From NCBI RefSeq assembly GCF_000011365.1, contig NC_004463.1, forward strand, positions 8,604,001-8,668,000: a stretch of 64,000 nt of DNA, read 5' to 3'. A model generated the notes under the pieces. It had not been told where the DNA came from. It worked only from the letters and a program-made list of their open reading frames with translations, and searched no databases. A program made the position numbers and the translations under genes. Position 1 is the first letter of the stretch. Each line of letters begins with the position of its first letter. Shown in pieces: positions 51,666-60,897 of this stretch. Origin of the DNA: Bradyrhizobium diazoefficiens USDA 110. Lineage in GTDB: Bacteria; Pseudomonadota; Alphaproteobacteria; Rhizobiales; Xanthobacteraceae.

Positions 51666-52808
51666 ATGACAGCACTCCCCGACATCCCCCTGCCCGCCGG
51701 AATCCGCGCGCGTTATGTCGACGGCATCAACGGCTTGCGCATGCATGTGCTGGAGGCCGGCTTCGAGTCAAAGGGCCGCTCCTGCATCCTGTTGCTGCAC
51801 GGCTTTCCCGAGCTGGCCTTCTCCTGGCGCAAGGTGATGCCGGCGCTCGCCGCCGCCGGTTATCACGTGATCGCCCCCGACCAGCGCGGCTACGGGCGCA
51901 CCACGGGATGGACTGCCGACTACGATGGCGATCTCGCGCCGTTCTCGCTCCTCAACCTTGTGCGCGATGCGCTCTCCCTGGTGTCGGCCTTCGGTTACAA
52001 GCAGGTCGATCTCGCCGGGCATGATTTCGGCAGCCCAGTCGCGGCATGGTGTGCGCTGATCCGGCCCGACGTGTTTCGTTCGGTGACGCTGATGAGCGCG
52101 CCATTCGGCGGAGCGCCGCCGCTACCATTCAACACAGTTGATCGTCCCGCAAAGCCTGCGGTCGAAGACCCCGTTTATCGCGAGCTTGCCGCGCTGCCGC
52201 GTCCGCGCAAGCACTATCAATGGTACTACGCGACACGCGAAGCCAACGCGGACATGCAGCACGCGCCGCAGGGCGTGCACGATTTCCTGCGCGCCTATTA
52301 TCATCACAAGAGCGCAGACTGGACCGACAACAAACCGTATCCGCTCAAGGCGTGGTCGGCAGACGAACTGGCGAAGCTGCCAACCTACTACGTGATGGAC
52401 GCCGGCGAGACCATGGCCGAGACGGTCGCGAAGGAGATGCCCTCGCGCGCCGCGATCGCCGCGAACCAATGGCTGCCGGACAGCGACCTCGCCTATTACA
52501 GCGCCGAATACGGCCGCACCGGATTTCAGGGCGGGCTGCAATGGTATCGCTACGGTACGTCGGGCATGCTCAACGACGAGATGCAGCTGTTCTCCGGCCG
52601 CAGCATCGACGTGCCCTCCTGCTTCATCTCCGGCAGGCAGGATTGGGGCACCTATCAGCGCCCAGGCGTGTTCGAGGCGATGCAGAAAAGCGCGTGCACC
52701 ATGATGCTCGGCTGCCATCTCGTCGACGGCGCCGGCCATTGGGTGCAGCAGGAGCAGCCGGCCGAGGTGAGCCGGTTGCTGCTCGACTTCCTGGCCAAGA
52801 CTTCCTGA
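51666..52808 (+). CDS. Alpha/beta hydrolase, epoxide-hydrolase-like
   Basis: A 380-residue alpha/beta-hydrolase of the epoxide hydrolase type: oxyanion motif LLHGFPELAFSW (HGXP), DQRGYGRT, nucleophile elbow DLAGHDFGSPVAAW (Asp), a cap with aromatic residues (YHHKSADW), QWYRYGTSG (possible ring-opening Tyr), acid GRQDWGTYQRP and base GAGHWVQQEQP (His). ATG 51666 lacks a strong ribosome site; it sits 24 bases past the family B repeat. Likely hydrolyses an epoxide or haloalkane-like substrate. Confidence 0.92.
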   Translation: MTALPDIPLPAGIRARYVDGINGLRMHVLEAGFESKGRSCILLLHGFPELAFSWRKVMPALAAAGYHVIAPDQRGYGRTTGWTADYDGDLAPFSLLNLVRDALSLVSAFGYKQVDLAGHDFGSPVAAWCALIRPDVFRSVTLMSAPFGGAPPLPFNTVDRPAKPAVEDPVYRELAALPRPRKHYQWYYATREANADMQHAPQGVHDFLRAYYHHKSADWTDNKPYPLKAWSADELAKLPTYYVMDAGETMAETVAKEMPSRAAIAANQWLPDSDLAYYSAEYGRTGFQGGLQWYRYGTSGMLNDEMQLFSGRSIDVPSCFISGRQDWGTYQRPGVFEAMQKSACTMMLGCHLVDGAGHWVQQEQPAEVSRLLLDFLAKTS

Positions 52809-52829
52809 CTAAGTCCCGCGCCGGCTGAT

Positions 52830-52860
52830 TTGACCCAGGAACCACGGCGGCCTATATAAT
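52830..52860 (+). promoter_or_regulatory. mbfA promoter (sigma70-like)
   Basis: A -35-like TTGACC (52830-52835) and a TATATA/TATAAT -10 region (52853-52860) are spaced 17 or 19 bases apart. The -10 touches the Irr-type palindrome at 52860, so a bound repressor would block RNA polymerase. Confidence 0.6.
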
Positions 52861-52876
52861 TTAGAATCATTCTAAA
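52860..52876. promoter_or_regulatory. Irr-type iron control element (ICE) upstream of mbfA
   Basis: TTTAGAA-TCA-TTCTAAA is a perfect 7-bp inverted repeat, 19 bases before the GTG start and overlapping the promoter. It matches the AT-rich ICE palindrome bound by Irr in Bradyrhizobium and related bacteria. mbfA is a known Irr target there, repressed when iron is low. Confidence 0.85.
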
Positions 52877-52895
52877 CTAGTGGGACAGGGCCGTC

Positions 52896-53867
52896 GTGAA
52901 GAATTTTGCCGATCTGACCGAGCGCGAGGTGCTTGCGGTCGCGATCTCCTCCGAGGAGGAGGACAGCCGCATCTACATGACCTTCGCCGAAGATCTGAGA
53001 GAGCGTTACCCGGACTCAGCCAAGATCTTCGAACAGATGGCCGAGGAAGAGCGCGGACATCGCCACATGCTGCTGGAGACGTACGAGCAGCGGTTCGGTC
53101 CGCACCTGCCTCCCATCCGCCGCGAGGACGTCAAGGGCTTCCTGCGTCGCCGCCCGGTCTGGCTCACCAAGAACCTGTCGCTCGACACCATCCGCAGGGA
53201 AGTCGAGACCATGGAACTGCAGGCCGAGCGCTTTTACGTGAAGGCCGCCGAACAGGCGCAGGATGTCGGCGTGCGCCGTTTGCTCGGCGATCTCGCCGAA
53301 GCCGAGAAAGGCCACGAAGAGATGGCCGCAAAGCTCTCGGACCAGATCCTGAGCCCGGATGTGCGCGCGGAGGAAGATCGCACCAACCGCCGCATGTTCG
53401 TGCTGCAATATGTGCAGCCGGGCCTTGCCGGCCTGATGGACGGATCGGTCTCGACGCTGGCACCGCTGTTTGCCGCCGCGTTCGCCACCCACCAGAACTG
53501 GCAGACGTTTCTTGTCGGCCTCGCCGCCTCGATCGGCGCTGGCATCAGCATGGGATTTGCGGAAGCGCTGTCCGACGACGGATCGCTCACGGGGCGCGGC
53601 TCGCCATGGCTGCGCGGTCTCACCTGCGGCTTGATGACGACGCTCGGCGGGCTCGGCCACACCGCGCCCTATCTGGTGCCCGACAGCTGGGCCAACGCGT
53701 TCTGGATCGCGACGGCGATCGCCGGAGTCGTCGTGTTCTTCGAGCTATGGGCAATCGCCTTCATCCGCTCGCGCTACATGGACACGCCGTTCCTCCAGGC
53801 CGTTTTCCAGATCGTGCTCGGCGGCGCCATCGTGCTGGCGGTGGGGATATTGATCGGAGCGGCGTAG
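52896..53867 (+). CDS. mbfA: Membrane-bound ferritin-like iron exporter MbfA
   Basis: A 323-residue protein joining an N-terminal ferritin-like di-iron domain ([25 protein letters not shown], then [17 protein letters not shown] and EAEKGHEEM as paired iron ligands) to a C-terminal VIT1-type membrane domain with about five helices ([40 protein letters not shown]). In Bradyrhizobium, MbfA exports iron and protects against iron overload. GTG start at 52896. Upstream lies an ICE-type palindrome for Irr. Confidence 0.95.
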   Translation: MKNFADLTEREVLAVAISSEEEDSRIYMTFAEDLRERYPDSAKIFEQMAEEERGHRHMLLETYEQRFGPHLPPIRREDVKGFLRRRPVWLTKNLSLDTIRREVETMELQAERFYVKAAEQAQDVGVRRLLGDLAEAEKGHEEMAAKLSDQILSPDVRAEEDRTNRRMFVLQYVQPGLAGLMDGSVSTLAPLFAAAFATHQNWQTFLVGLAASIGAGISMGFAEALSDDGSLTGRGSPWLRGLTCGLMTTLGGLGHTAPYLVPDSWANAFWIATAIAGVVVFFELWAIAFIRSRYMDTPFLQAVFQIVLGGAIVLAVGILIGAA

Positions 53868-53880
53868 TAGCCGCAATCTC

Positions 53881-53914
53881 GGTGTCATCGCCCGCGAAAG
53901 CGGGCGATGACACC
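53881..53914. repeat. Extragenic palindrome, family C, copy 1
   Basis: A perfect 15-bp stem GGTGTCATCGCCCGC/GCGGGCGATGACACC closes a GAAA loop, 13 bases after the mbfA stop. It could serve as an attenuated terminator, although no T-tract follows. The same arm ends the element at 55919-56026. Confidence 0.88.
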
Positions 53915-54030
53915 GACTTTTTGGCACTGCCCGACGAGCCTCATCCACATATCAATCGCGATCAAACAGCGGTTGCAGCGTTCGGCTAAACTGCTCATCA
54001 TCCGCAGACAACCAGAGCGGGAGAAGCGCC

Positions 54031-55503
54031 GTGGCCAAATCGGAATGGAGTTTCAAGAGCGCAGTCGAGCTGTCGGCCGCATTGAGCGCGAAGAAGGTCT
54101 CGGCGGTCGAGCTCACGCGGGACGCGATTGGCCGTATCGAGCGTCATGACGGCAAGATCAACGCGATCTGCGTGCGGGATTTCGATCGGGCGCTCGGCGC
54201 CGCGCGCGAGGCGGACGCTGCATTGGTCCGCGGCGAGCGCAAGCCGCTGCTCGGCCTGCCCCTGACGATCAAGGAATCCTTTAACATCGCCGGCCTGCCG
54301 ACGACCTGGGGCTTCGTCCCGCAGAAGGATTTCAAGCCTGTCGAAGACGCGCTGCCGGTCGCACGCATCAAGCAGGCCGGCGGTGTGATCCTCGGCAAGA
54401 CCAACGTGCCGGTCGGTCTCAGCGACTGGCAGAGCTACAACGACATCTACGGCACCACGAACAACCCCTATGATCTCGGCCGCACGCCGGGTGGATCATC
54501 CGGGGGATCTTCGGCAGCCCTCGCCGCAGGCTATTGCGCGCTCGCCACCGGCTCCGACATCGGCGGCTCCCTGCGTGTGCCGGCATTTCATTGCGGCATC
54601 TTCGCTCACAAGCCGACCATCAATCTCTGCGCAGCGCGCGGCGAGACTCCGCCGCCGTTTCCGGCCATTCCGCGCGAAGGCGACCTCGCCGTCATCGGTC
54701 CGATGGCGCGCACCGCTGCGGATCTCTCCTTGCTGCTCGACGTCATGGCCGGACCGGATCCGCTCGATGCCGGCGTCGCCTACAAACTCGATCTGCCTGT
54801 TGCGCGGCATCAGTCGCTGCGCGATTTTCGTGTCCTGGTGATCGAGAGCCATCCGCTGCTGCCGACTGACCGGGACGTGCGCGACGCGATCGACAAGCTC
54901 GCCACCGATCTTGCGAAGGCCGGCGTGACGGTCGCGCGCGAGAGCCCGCTGCTTCCGGACTTCGCGGACACGTCGCGGCTTTACATGCGCATGCTGCTGG
55001 GCTTCCTCGGCGCGTTCTTCCTGCCCGACGAGCTGGCGGATTCGCAGGCTCGGGCGAGCCAGTTGTCGCCGGAGGACCGAAGCCTCGAAGCGGAGCGGCT
55101 GCGCGGCACGATTGCAAGCCACCGCGCCTGGGTGCTCGACGCAGGTAGCCGCGCCGGCCTGCGGGCGCAATGGCGCGCGCTGTTCAAGAGCTTCGACGCG
55201 GTGATCTGCCCGATCATGCCGACGCCGGCCTTTCCGCACGATCATTCGCCGGAGCAGAGCCTGCGACGCATCAGCATCGACGGCAAGGACTACCCTTATT
55301 CCGACCAGCTCGCCTGGCCGGGCGTCGCGACGCTTCCGGGCCTGCCGGCGACGGCCGTTCCGCTCGGCCTGTCGAAAGACGGCTTGCCCGTCGGCGTCCA
55401 GATCGTCGGCCCCTTCCTGGAGGACCGCACCCCCTTGAGGCTCGCCGAACTGATCGAGCGCGAGTTCGGCGGCTTCACACCGCCGCCATTGTTCTATGAT
55501 TAG
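54031..55503 (+). CDS. Amidase-signature-family enzyme
   Basis: A 490-residue amidase: catalytic Lys in GLPLTIKESFN, the cis-Ser loop GGSSGGSSAALAAG, and the nucleophile Ser in TGSDIGGSLRVPA, giving the complete Ser-cisSer-Lys triad. The C-terminal lid includes PGVATLPGLPATAVPLG. GTG 54031 follows GGAGAAG. Cleaves an amide (or acts as a GatA-like amidotransferase subunit, though none of the other Gat genes is here). It lies 34 bases before an NTF2-like gene. Confidence 0.94.
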   Translation: MAKSEWSFKSAVELSAALSAKKVSAVELTRDAIGRIERHDGKINAICVRDFDRALGAAREADAALVRGERKPLLGLPLTIKESFNIAGLPTTWGFVPQKDFKPVEDALPVARIKQAGGVILGKTNVPVGLSDWQSYNDIYGTTNNPYDLGRTPGGSSGGSSAALAAGYCALATGSDIGGSLRVPAFHCGIFAHKPTINLCAARGETPPPFPAIPREGDLAVIGPMARTAADLSLLLDVMAGPDPLDAGVAYKLDLPVARHQSLRDFRVLVIESHPLLPTDRDVRDAIDKLATDLAKAGVTVARESPLLPDFADTSRLYMRMLLGFLGAFFLPDELADSQARASQLSPEDRSLEAERLRGTIASHRAWVLDAGSRAGLRAQWRALFKSFDAVICPIMPTPAFPHDHSPEQSLRRISIDGKDYPYSDQLAWPGVATLPGLPATAVPLGLSKDGLPVGVQIVGPFLEDRTPLRLAELIEREFGGFTPPPLFYD

Positions 55504-55537
55504 TCCTGTCGTCAACGACCACCGGGGAGAGAACGTC

Positions 55538-55891
55538 ATGAGCCAGGACATGGAAGAGCTCACCGCGCTCAACCGCGACTACGTTGCCTCCGTGCAGAAC
55601 TGCGACGTCAAGCGGTTCGACCAGATCCTGGCGCCGGAGTTCTATTGCTCGAATCCCGACAAGACATTGGTCGACCGCGCCGCTTTCCTGGAACAGACGG
55701 CGCGGCCGATCGCGATCCGGAACCTCAGGGAGCACGACGTCATCATCCGCATCATGGGCGACTTCGCCATCATCCACGCAGCGACAAGCTACACCACGGC
55801 GGACGGTCAGCAGGCGACGGGCCGCTACACCGATTGCTGGGCGAAGAAGAACGGCAGATGGCTCGCGGTGTCGGCGCACGTGTCGCGGTGA
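55538..55891 (+). CDS. NTF2-like (DUF4440-type) small protein
   Basis: A 117-residue alpha+beta cone-fold protein, MSQDMEELTALNRDYVASVQ at the start, then FDQILAPEFYCSNPDKTLVDRAAFLEQ, IIRIMGDFAIIHAATSYTT and YTDCWAKKNGRWLAVSAHVS, typical of the SnoaL/NTF2/DUF4440 group. GGGAGAGAAC precedes ATG 55538. It is probably in the amidase operon. The family binds or converts small hydrophobic ligands; the specific role is unknown. Confidence 0.88.
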   Translation: MSQDMEELTALNRDYVASVQNCDVKRFDQILAPEFYCSNPDKTLVDRAAFLEQTARPIAIRNLREHDVIIRIMGDFAIIHAATSYTTADGQQATGRYTDCWAKKNGRWLAVSAHVSR

Positions 55892-55918
55892 GGCGGGCAA
55901 ACCATCCTCACACTCCGC

Positions 55919-56026
55919 TGTCATGCCCCGGCTTGACCGGGGCATCCAGTACTCCGCGGCGACAGTTGGCTCACACAACTCCCGCTGCGGAGTACTGGAT
56001 CGCCCGCCTTCGCGGGCGATGACACC
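55919..56026. repeat. Long palindromic repeat, family C, copy 2
   Basis: A 108-bp element with outer TGTCAT/ATGACA ends. The left arm has the hairpin GCCCCGGCTTGACCGGGGC, the right arm CGCCCGCCTTCGCGGGCG. The inner arms CCAGTACTCCGC and GCGGAGTACTGG pair across about 30 bases. It sits between the NTF2-like and Zn-ADH genes. Confidence 0.88.
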
Positions 56027-56037
56027 ATCAATGTGGA

Positions 56038-57126
56038 TCAACTATCAAATACGATCACGCTCCGCAGCGTCTTGCCGGCCTTCATGTTGGCAAAGCCCTC
56101 GTTGATCTCCGACAGCTTCAGCTTGGCGGAGATCCAGTCCTCCAGGTGCAGCCGCCCTCGCAGATAGAAGTCGACCAGGCGCGGCATGTCGACGCGGAAA
56201 TGGTTGGAGCCCATGGACGAGCCCTGGATCTTGCGTTCGCGCAGGAAGTCGAAGCCGTGCAGCTCGATCTTCTGGCCGAACGGGATCATGCCGACGATGG
56301 TGGCGGTGCCGCCGGAGGCGAGCATGGCGAAGGCCTGCTCGGCGGTCTCCTTGCGGCCGAGCACCTCGAAGGAGTGATGCACGCCGCCATTGGTGAGATC
56401 GCGGACCTGCTTCACCACGTCGCCGTCGGCGGGGTTGATGATATCGGTCGCACCCAGCTTGGTCGCGAGCTGGAGTTTTGCGGGATTGGTGTCGATGGCA
56501 ATGATGCGGCCGGCGCCGGCAATCTGCGCGCCGTTGATCGCGGCCATGCCGACGCCGCCGCAGCCGATCACCGCGACGGTCTCGCCGGCCGTCACCTTCG
56601 CCGTATTCACCACTGCGCCATAGCCGGTGATGACGCCGCACCCGATCAGCGCGGCGAGATCAAGCGGCATCTCCTTCCTGATTTTGACGATCGCGTTCTC
56701 GTGCACCAGCATCTGCTCGGCAAAGGACGAGAGGTTGAGGAACTGGTGCAGCTTTTCGGAGCGAGACCATTGCATGCGGTCGGAGACGCCCGGCAGCAGC
56801 TTCACCGTGGTGTCGGTGCAGAGCACGGTGCGGCCCGTGGTGCAGTTGTCGCAGGTGCCGCAGAACACGGACAGGCAGGTGACGACGTGATCGCCCGGCT
56901 TCACATAGGTGACGTCGGAGCCGACCTGCTCGACCACGCCGGCGGATTCATGCCCGAGCACCGCGGGCAGCGGATGCGGATACAGCCCTTCCATGAAGTG
57001 CAGGTCGGAGTGGCAGAGGCCGGCGACCGATGTGCGGATCAGGACCTCGCGCGGGCCGGGCTTCGGCAGGCTGACATCCTCGATGACCAGAGGCTTGTTG
57101 ACTTCATAGAGGACGGCGGCCTTCAT
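56038..57126 (-). CDS. Zinc-dependent alcohol dehydrogenase
   Basis: A 362-residue MDR-family dehydrogenase. Catalytic zinc ligands: GLCHSDLHF (Cys), GHESAGVVEQVG (His-Glu) and GCGVITGYGA (Cys). Structural zinc: CLSVFCGTCDNCTTGRTVLC. NAD fold: VIGCGGVGMAAINGAQIAGA. The pattern is that of the class III-like/aryl-alcohol branch used with NAD. ATG 57126 follows GGGA. It is 44 bases downstream of the ACAD gene in the same direction, so a joint transcript is likely. Confidence 0.95.
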   Translation of the reverse strand: MKAAVLYEVNKPLVIEDVSLPKPGPREVLIRTSVAGLCHSDLHFMEGLYPHPLPAVLGHESAGVVEQVGSDVTYVKPGDHVVTCLSVFCGTCDNCTTGRTVLCTDTTVKLLPGVSDRMQWSRSEKLHQFLNLSSFAEQMLVHENAIVKIRKEMPLDLAALIGCGVITGYGAVVNTAKVTAGETVAVIGCGGVGMAAINGAQIAGAGRIIAIDTNPAKLQLATKLGATDIINPADGDVVKQVRDLTNGGVHHSFEVLGRKETAEQAFAMLASGGTATIVGMIPFGQKIELHGFDFLRERKIQGSSMGSNHFRVDMPRLVDFYLRGRLHLEDWISAKLKLSEINEGFANMKAGKTLRSVIVFDS

Positions 57127-57170
57127 CGAGCACTCCCTGTCGTTTTTTTTGCTTTGAACGCGGGCGCAGC

Positions 57171-58955
57171 CTACGCTGCCAGAACCAGTTCGCCAACCTC
57201 GCCCATGCCGGCATCGCGCTCGCCGAGCAGCAGCGCGGCGATCTTCGCTTGCGTGGCATTTTCCGTCAGCCGGAACGGATCGCTTGGCGCGACCCGGTGA
57301 TCGATCACGAGGCGCGACAGCAGCAGCCGGCGTGCATCGCCGCGCATGGCGTGGATGCGATGCGCTTCCCAGGCGAGCGCGACGGCGCTGGCGACATGAT
57401 AGAGCAGGCTCGTCGCGCGGCGCGCGTCGGCCTCGTTCTCGGCCTTGCCCGCAACCTCGCGCGCGAAGCCGACCGCGCGATCGGTGAGCGTGTGCAAACG
57501 GTCGCGCCAGGCCTGCGGCACCGAGGCGCTGTCATCGAGCCGGGCGTGCAGATCCGCGGCCAGCGCGGATTCCGCGCCATGGCGACCGACCGCGCGCCTC
57601 AGCGCATCGATCGCGACGATATTGCCGGTGCCTTCCCAGACCGAGCCGAGATGGGCGTCGCGCAGCAGCCGTGCGGTGGCGAATTCCTCGATATAGCCGA
57701 TGCCGCCGCGCATCTCGAGCGCATCGCCGCAGACTTTTCGTGCATCGCGCGTGGCGCGGAATTTCAATGTCGGGGTGAGGATGCGCAGCAGCGCCGCCGC
57801 GTCCTGGCTGCCGGCCTCGGCGCGGTCGAGCGCGTCCGCCGTGAGGAAGCTCATCGACAGCGCCTGCTCGACCGGCAGCATGATCTTCAGCATCTGCCGC
57901 CGGCCGAGCGGCAGGTCGATGATGCGGCTGCCGAACACCACGCGGTTCTTCGCGACCGTCATGGCGTCATGGTAGGCGCGGCGCATCAGCGCGGTGGATT
58001 TCACGCCGTTGGAGAGCCGCGACGAGTTCACCATCTCGGCCATCTGCACGAAGCCGCGGTCGAGCTTGCCGACCGCGTAGGCGATCGCGCCTTCGAGCTT
58101 GATCTCGCCCGAGGCCATCGAGCGCGTGCCGAGCTTGTCCTTCAGACGCACGATCCGGTAGTGGTTCTGCGAGCCGTCGTCGAGGAAGCGCAGCATCAGG
58201 AACAGGCCGACGCCGCGGGTGCCGGGGCCGGCGCCTTCGGGGCGCGCCAGCAGCATCACGACTTTCGCATCGGCGTTCGAGCAGAACCATTTTTCGCCGT
58301 ACAGGCGCCAATGATCGCCCTCCTGCACGGCGCGCGTCGTGAGCGTGCCGACGTCGGAGCCGCCCTCCTTCTCGGTCATGAACTGGCCGCCCTGGGTCAG
58401 CTTGGTCATGTCGGTCTGGGTGAGACCATCGAGATATTTCGCCTTCAGCGCCTCGCTGCCGAAATTCGCCAGGAGTTTTGCGCAGCCGTCGGTGACGTTG
58501 ATCGGACAGCCCATACCGAATTCGGTCTGATTGAACAGGAAGGTGAAGGCGTGCTTTGCCACTACAGGATATTTGTCCGGCCAGCCCATGATGCCCTTGC
58601 GGATCGACAGCGCGTGGATGCCGAACTCGCCGAACGCGGCTTTCTCCAGTTCGCGATAGGCCGGGTGGTATTCGATCCACTGCACGTCGCGGCCGAACTT
58701 GTCGCGCTGGTGCAGCACCGGCGTGTGGCGGTCGGCCAGCCGCGCACATTCGTCGAGGGTTCCGCCGGCGAGCTCGCCGAGGCGATCGAGATGCGGCTCG
58801 ATGTGACGGAACAGCGTCTCCGGCAGATGGATGCGCAAGAGATCCGTCAGCGCCTGATCGGCGCGGTAGAAATTCATGCCTGACGTATCGGGCGCCAGCA
58901 GGCCGGATGGTGCGGCCGCGGCATTTTTCGGCTGCGCTGTGACCGGCTTGTGCAT
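57171..58955 (-). CDS. AidB-like acyl-CoA dehydrogenase
   Basis: A 594-residue flavoprotein dehydrogenase, longer than the usual 380-400, with the AidB-type N-terminal extension (DQALTDLLRIHLPETLFRHI). The FAD/substrate core has LTQGGQFMTEKEGGSDVGTL and WFCSNADAKVVMLLARPEG, with the later ALEMRGGIGYIEEFATARLLRD and SVWEGTGNIVAID. AidB relatives are tied to alkylation damage response or isovaleryl-type acyl-CoA oxidation. GAGGA precedes the ATG. It heads the pair with the Zn-ADH. Confidence 0.93.
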   Translation of the reverse strand: MHKPVTAQPKNAAAAPSGLLAPDTSGMNFYRADQALTDLLRIHLPETLFRHIEPHLDRLGELAGGTLDECARLADRHTPVLHQRDKFGRDVQWIEYHPAYRELEKAAFGEFGIHALSIRKGIMGWPDKYPVVAKHAFTFLFNQTEFGMGCPINVTDGCAKLLANFGSEALKAKYLDGLTQTDMTKLTQGGQFMTEKEGGSDVGTLTTRAVQEGDHWRLYGEKWFCSNADAKVVMLLARPEGAGPGTRGVGLFLMLRFLDDGSQNHYRIVRLKDKLGTRSMASGEIKLEGAIAYAVGKLDRGFVQMAEMVNSSRLSNGVKSTALMRRAYHDAMTVAKNRVVFGSRIIDLPLGRRQMLKIMLPVEQALSMSFLTADALDRAEAGSQDAAALLRILTPTLKFRATRDARKVCGDALEMRGGIGYIEEFATARLLRDAHLGSVWEGTGNIVAIDALRRAVGRHGAESALAADLHARLDDSASVPQAWRDRLHTLTDRAVGFAREVAGKAENEADARRATSLLYHVASAVALAWEAHRIHAMRGDARRLLLSRLVIDHRVAPSDPFRLTENATQAKIAALLLGERDAGMGEVGELVLAA

Positions 58956-59189
58956 GATCGTCCTCTTCGTTTCCGCCCGACGGCAATTCTTAGCGCTTGC
59001 CGCTTTGGATGATGTCGATCATGCTCCAGCCGCGGATGCGGATAAAGCCGCAAATTGTCAGGGAGGCATGATCGCCGTGAAGGAGCAATTCGCTCTGCGG
59101 AATTATGACCGACCGGGCCTGCACCCCGGCTGGTTGTCCGGGTGGCGGATGCATAGATCAGCGGCTTCCCGTCTCTGAGAGATCACGCC

Positions 59190-59891
59190 ATGGAACATCC
59201 GAAATACAAGATCGCGCTCATCGTCGGCGCCGGCGAAGGCTTGAGCGCCTCGCTGGCGCGGCTGCTGTCCACACAAGGCATTCGCGTGGCGCTTGCCGCG
59301 CGGAAGATCGAGAAGCTGGGCGCGCTCTGCACCGAGACCGGTGCCAAAGCCTATGCCTGCAACGCCACCGAGCCGGATGAGGTCGAGCGCCTGTTCGGCC
59401 TCGTCGAGCGCGAGATCGGCACGCCCGACCTCGTCGTCTACAATGCCAGCGGCCGCACGCGCGGGCCGTTCGTCGATCTCGTTCCGGCCGATGTCGCGCA
59501 GGCCATCGCGGTCAGCGCCTATGGCGGCTTCCTGGTGGCGCAGCAGGCGGCCAAGCGCATGCTGCCGAACAAGCACGGCGCGATCCTGTTCACCGGCGCC
59601 TCGGCCAGCGTCAAGGGCTATGCGCAGTCCGCTTCCTTCGCGATGGGCAAGTTCGCGCTGCGCGGGCTCGCCCAGAGCCTGGCGCGCGAGCTGTCGCCGC
59701 AAGGCATCCATGTCGCGCATTTCGTGATCGATGGCGGCATCAGGAGCGCGGCGCGGACGGAGCCGGAAGACAAGCCGGACTCCATGCTCGATCCTGATGC
59801 GATCGCACAGAGCTACTGGAACGTGCTGCAGCAGCCGCGCAGCGCCTGGAGCTGGGAGCTGGAGCTGCGGCCGTGGGTGGAGAAGTTTTAG
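59190..59891 (+). CDS. SDR-like protein with Tyr-to-Phe active site
   Basis: A 233-residue protein with an SDR Rossmann fold: ALIVGAGEGLSASLARLL (nucleotide loop), YNASGRTRGP in place of NNAG, LFTGASASVKGYAQ (Ser). The catalytic YXXXK is FAMGK, so the Tyr is Phe and the Lys is kept. The C-terminus lacks the usual GXXVXVDGG. It may bind NAD(P)H but not catalyse a standard reduction. GAGAG precedes ATG 59190. An enoyl-CoA hydratase-like gene follows in the same direction, with a family A repeat between them. Confidence 0.88.
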   Translation: MEHPKYKIALIVGAGEGLSASLARLLSTQGIRVALAARKIEKLGALCTETGAKAYACNATEPDEVERLFGLVEREIGTPDLVVYNASGRTRGPFVDLVPADVAQAIAVSAYGGFLVAQQAAKRMLPNKHGAILFTGASASVKGYAQSASFAMGKFALRGLAQSLARELSPQGIHVAHFVIDGGIRSAARTEPEDKPDSMLDPDAIAQSYWNVLQQPRSAWSWELELRPWVEKF

Positions 59892-59899
59892 TTGAGTTT

Positions 59900-60000
59900 G
59901 TCTTTCCGGGGCGGCTCGAAGAGCCGAACTATGGTGCGCATTTGCGCACCTGAGAATCTCGAGATTCCGGGTTCGATGCTTCGCATCGCCCCGGAATGAC
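59900..60000. repeat. Extragenic palindromic repeat, family A, copy 5
   Basis: A 101-bp element; the left end GTCTTTCCGGGG has one mismatch to the usual GTCATTCCGGGG. An insert with TGCGCATTTGCGCA precedes the CTCGAGATTCCGGGTTCG core and CCCCGGAATGAC end. It lies between the SDR-like and crotonase-like genes. Confidence 0.88.
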
Positions 60001-60020
60001 AACAATGAACGGGAAGCGAC

Positions 60021-60851
60021 ATGACCACCGAAACCACCGTCGATACGGGCACCAGCGAACTCCTCTGCGTCATCCGCGACCGCGTCGCAGTGATCACGCT
60101 GAACCGGCCGGAGGCGCGCAATTCGCTGTCGGACAGCCTGACGCCGGCGCTGCGGACGATGATCCGCACCTGCGGCGAGAGCCCCGATGTCGGCGCGCTG
60201 CTGATCACCGGCGCGGGCGAAGCGTTCTGCGCCGGCGGCAACGTCAAGGGCATGGGCGCGCATCGCGATCCGAAGAAGCTGGAGATGTCGCTGGAAGATC
60301 GGGTCGCCGATCTCCAGGAGCGGCAGCGGCTGCTCACCGGCGCGCTGGTCTCGGTGCGCAAGCCGACGATCGCCGCGCTCCCCGGTCCCGCGGTCGGCGC
60401 AGGGCTTGCGATCGCCATGGCCTGCGACATCCGCATCGCCGCGCAATCCGCCTTCGTCGCCACCGGCTATGCCCGCATCGCACTCAGTGGCGATTACGGC
60501 ATCGCCTGGCTGCTCACCCGCCTCGTCGGCACCGCCCGGGCGCGCGAGCTGATGTTCACCGGCGACAGGGTCGATGCCGCGCGTTGTGAGGCCATCGGCC
60601 TCGTCAACCGCGTCGTGCCTGACGACAAGCTACAAGCCGAAGCCTTCGCGCTGGCAAAGTCGCTCGCCGAAGGCCCGCGCCTCGCGCTGCGCTACATGAA
60701 GGACAATCTCGACGAAGCCATCCAGTTCGATTTCGAGACCGCCCGCGACCACGAGGCCGAACGACTGATCCGCCTCACCGCGACCGCCGATCACAAGGAA
60801 GCGGTGCAGGCCTTCATCGAGAAGCGCAAGGCGGTGTTCACGGGGAAGTAA
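60021..60851 (+). CDS. Enoyl-CoA hydratase/isomerase family protein (PaaG-like)
   Basis: A 276-residue crotonase-fold protein: VAVITLNRPEARNSLSDSL, GEAFCAGGNVKGMG (oxyanion hole), GPAVGAGLAIAMACDIRIA and YARIALSGDYGIAWLLTRLVG. Both hydratase Glu residues are absent, but the Asp in SGDYG falls where PaaG-type isomerases hold their catalytic Asp. An enoyl-CoA isomerase role is therefore more likely than hydration. GGGA precedes ATG 60021. It is co-directional with the SDR-like gene. Confidence 0.92.
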   Translation: MTTETTVDTGTSELLCVIRDRVAVITLNRPEARNSLSDSLTPALRTMIRTCGESPDVGALLITGAGEAFCAGGNVKGMGAHRDPKKLEMSLEDRVADLQERQRLLTGALVSVRKPTIAALPGPAVGAGLAIAMACDIRIAAQSAFVATGYARIALSGDYGIAWLLTRLVGTARARELMFTGDRVDAARCEAIGLVNRVVPDDKLQAEAFALAKSLAEGPRLALRYMKDNLDEAIQFDFETARDHEAERLIRLTATADHKEAVQAFIEKRKAVFTGK

Positions 60852-60897
60852 CAGGCCCTTCACAGTCAGGAATCGAACCTGGATGGTGCAACGAGCC

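Noticed and set aside
55919..56026. A small structured RNA gene
   Set aside because: The nested stems are explained by the repeat family; no promoter or terminator brackets it.
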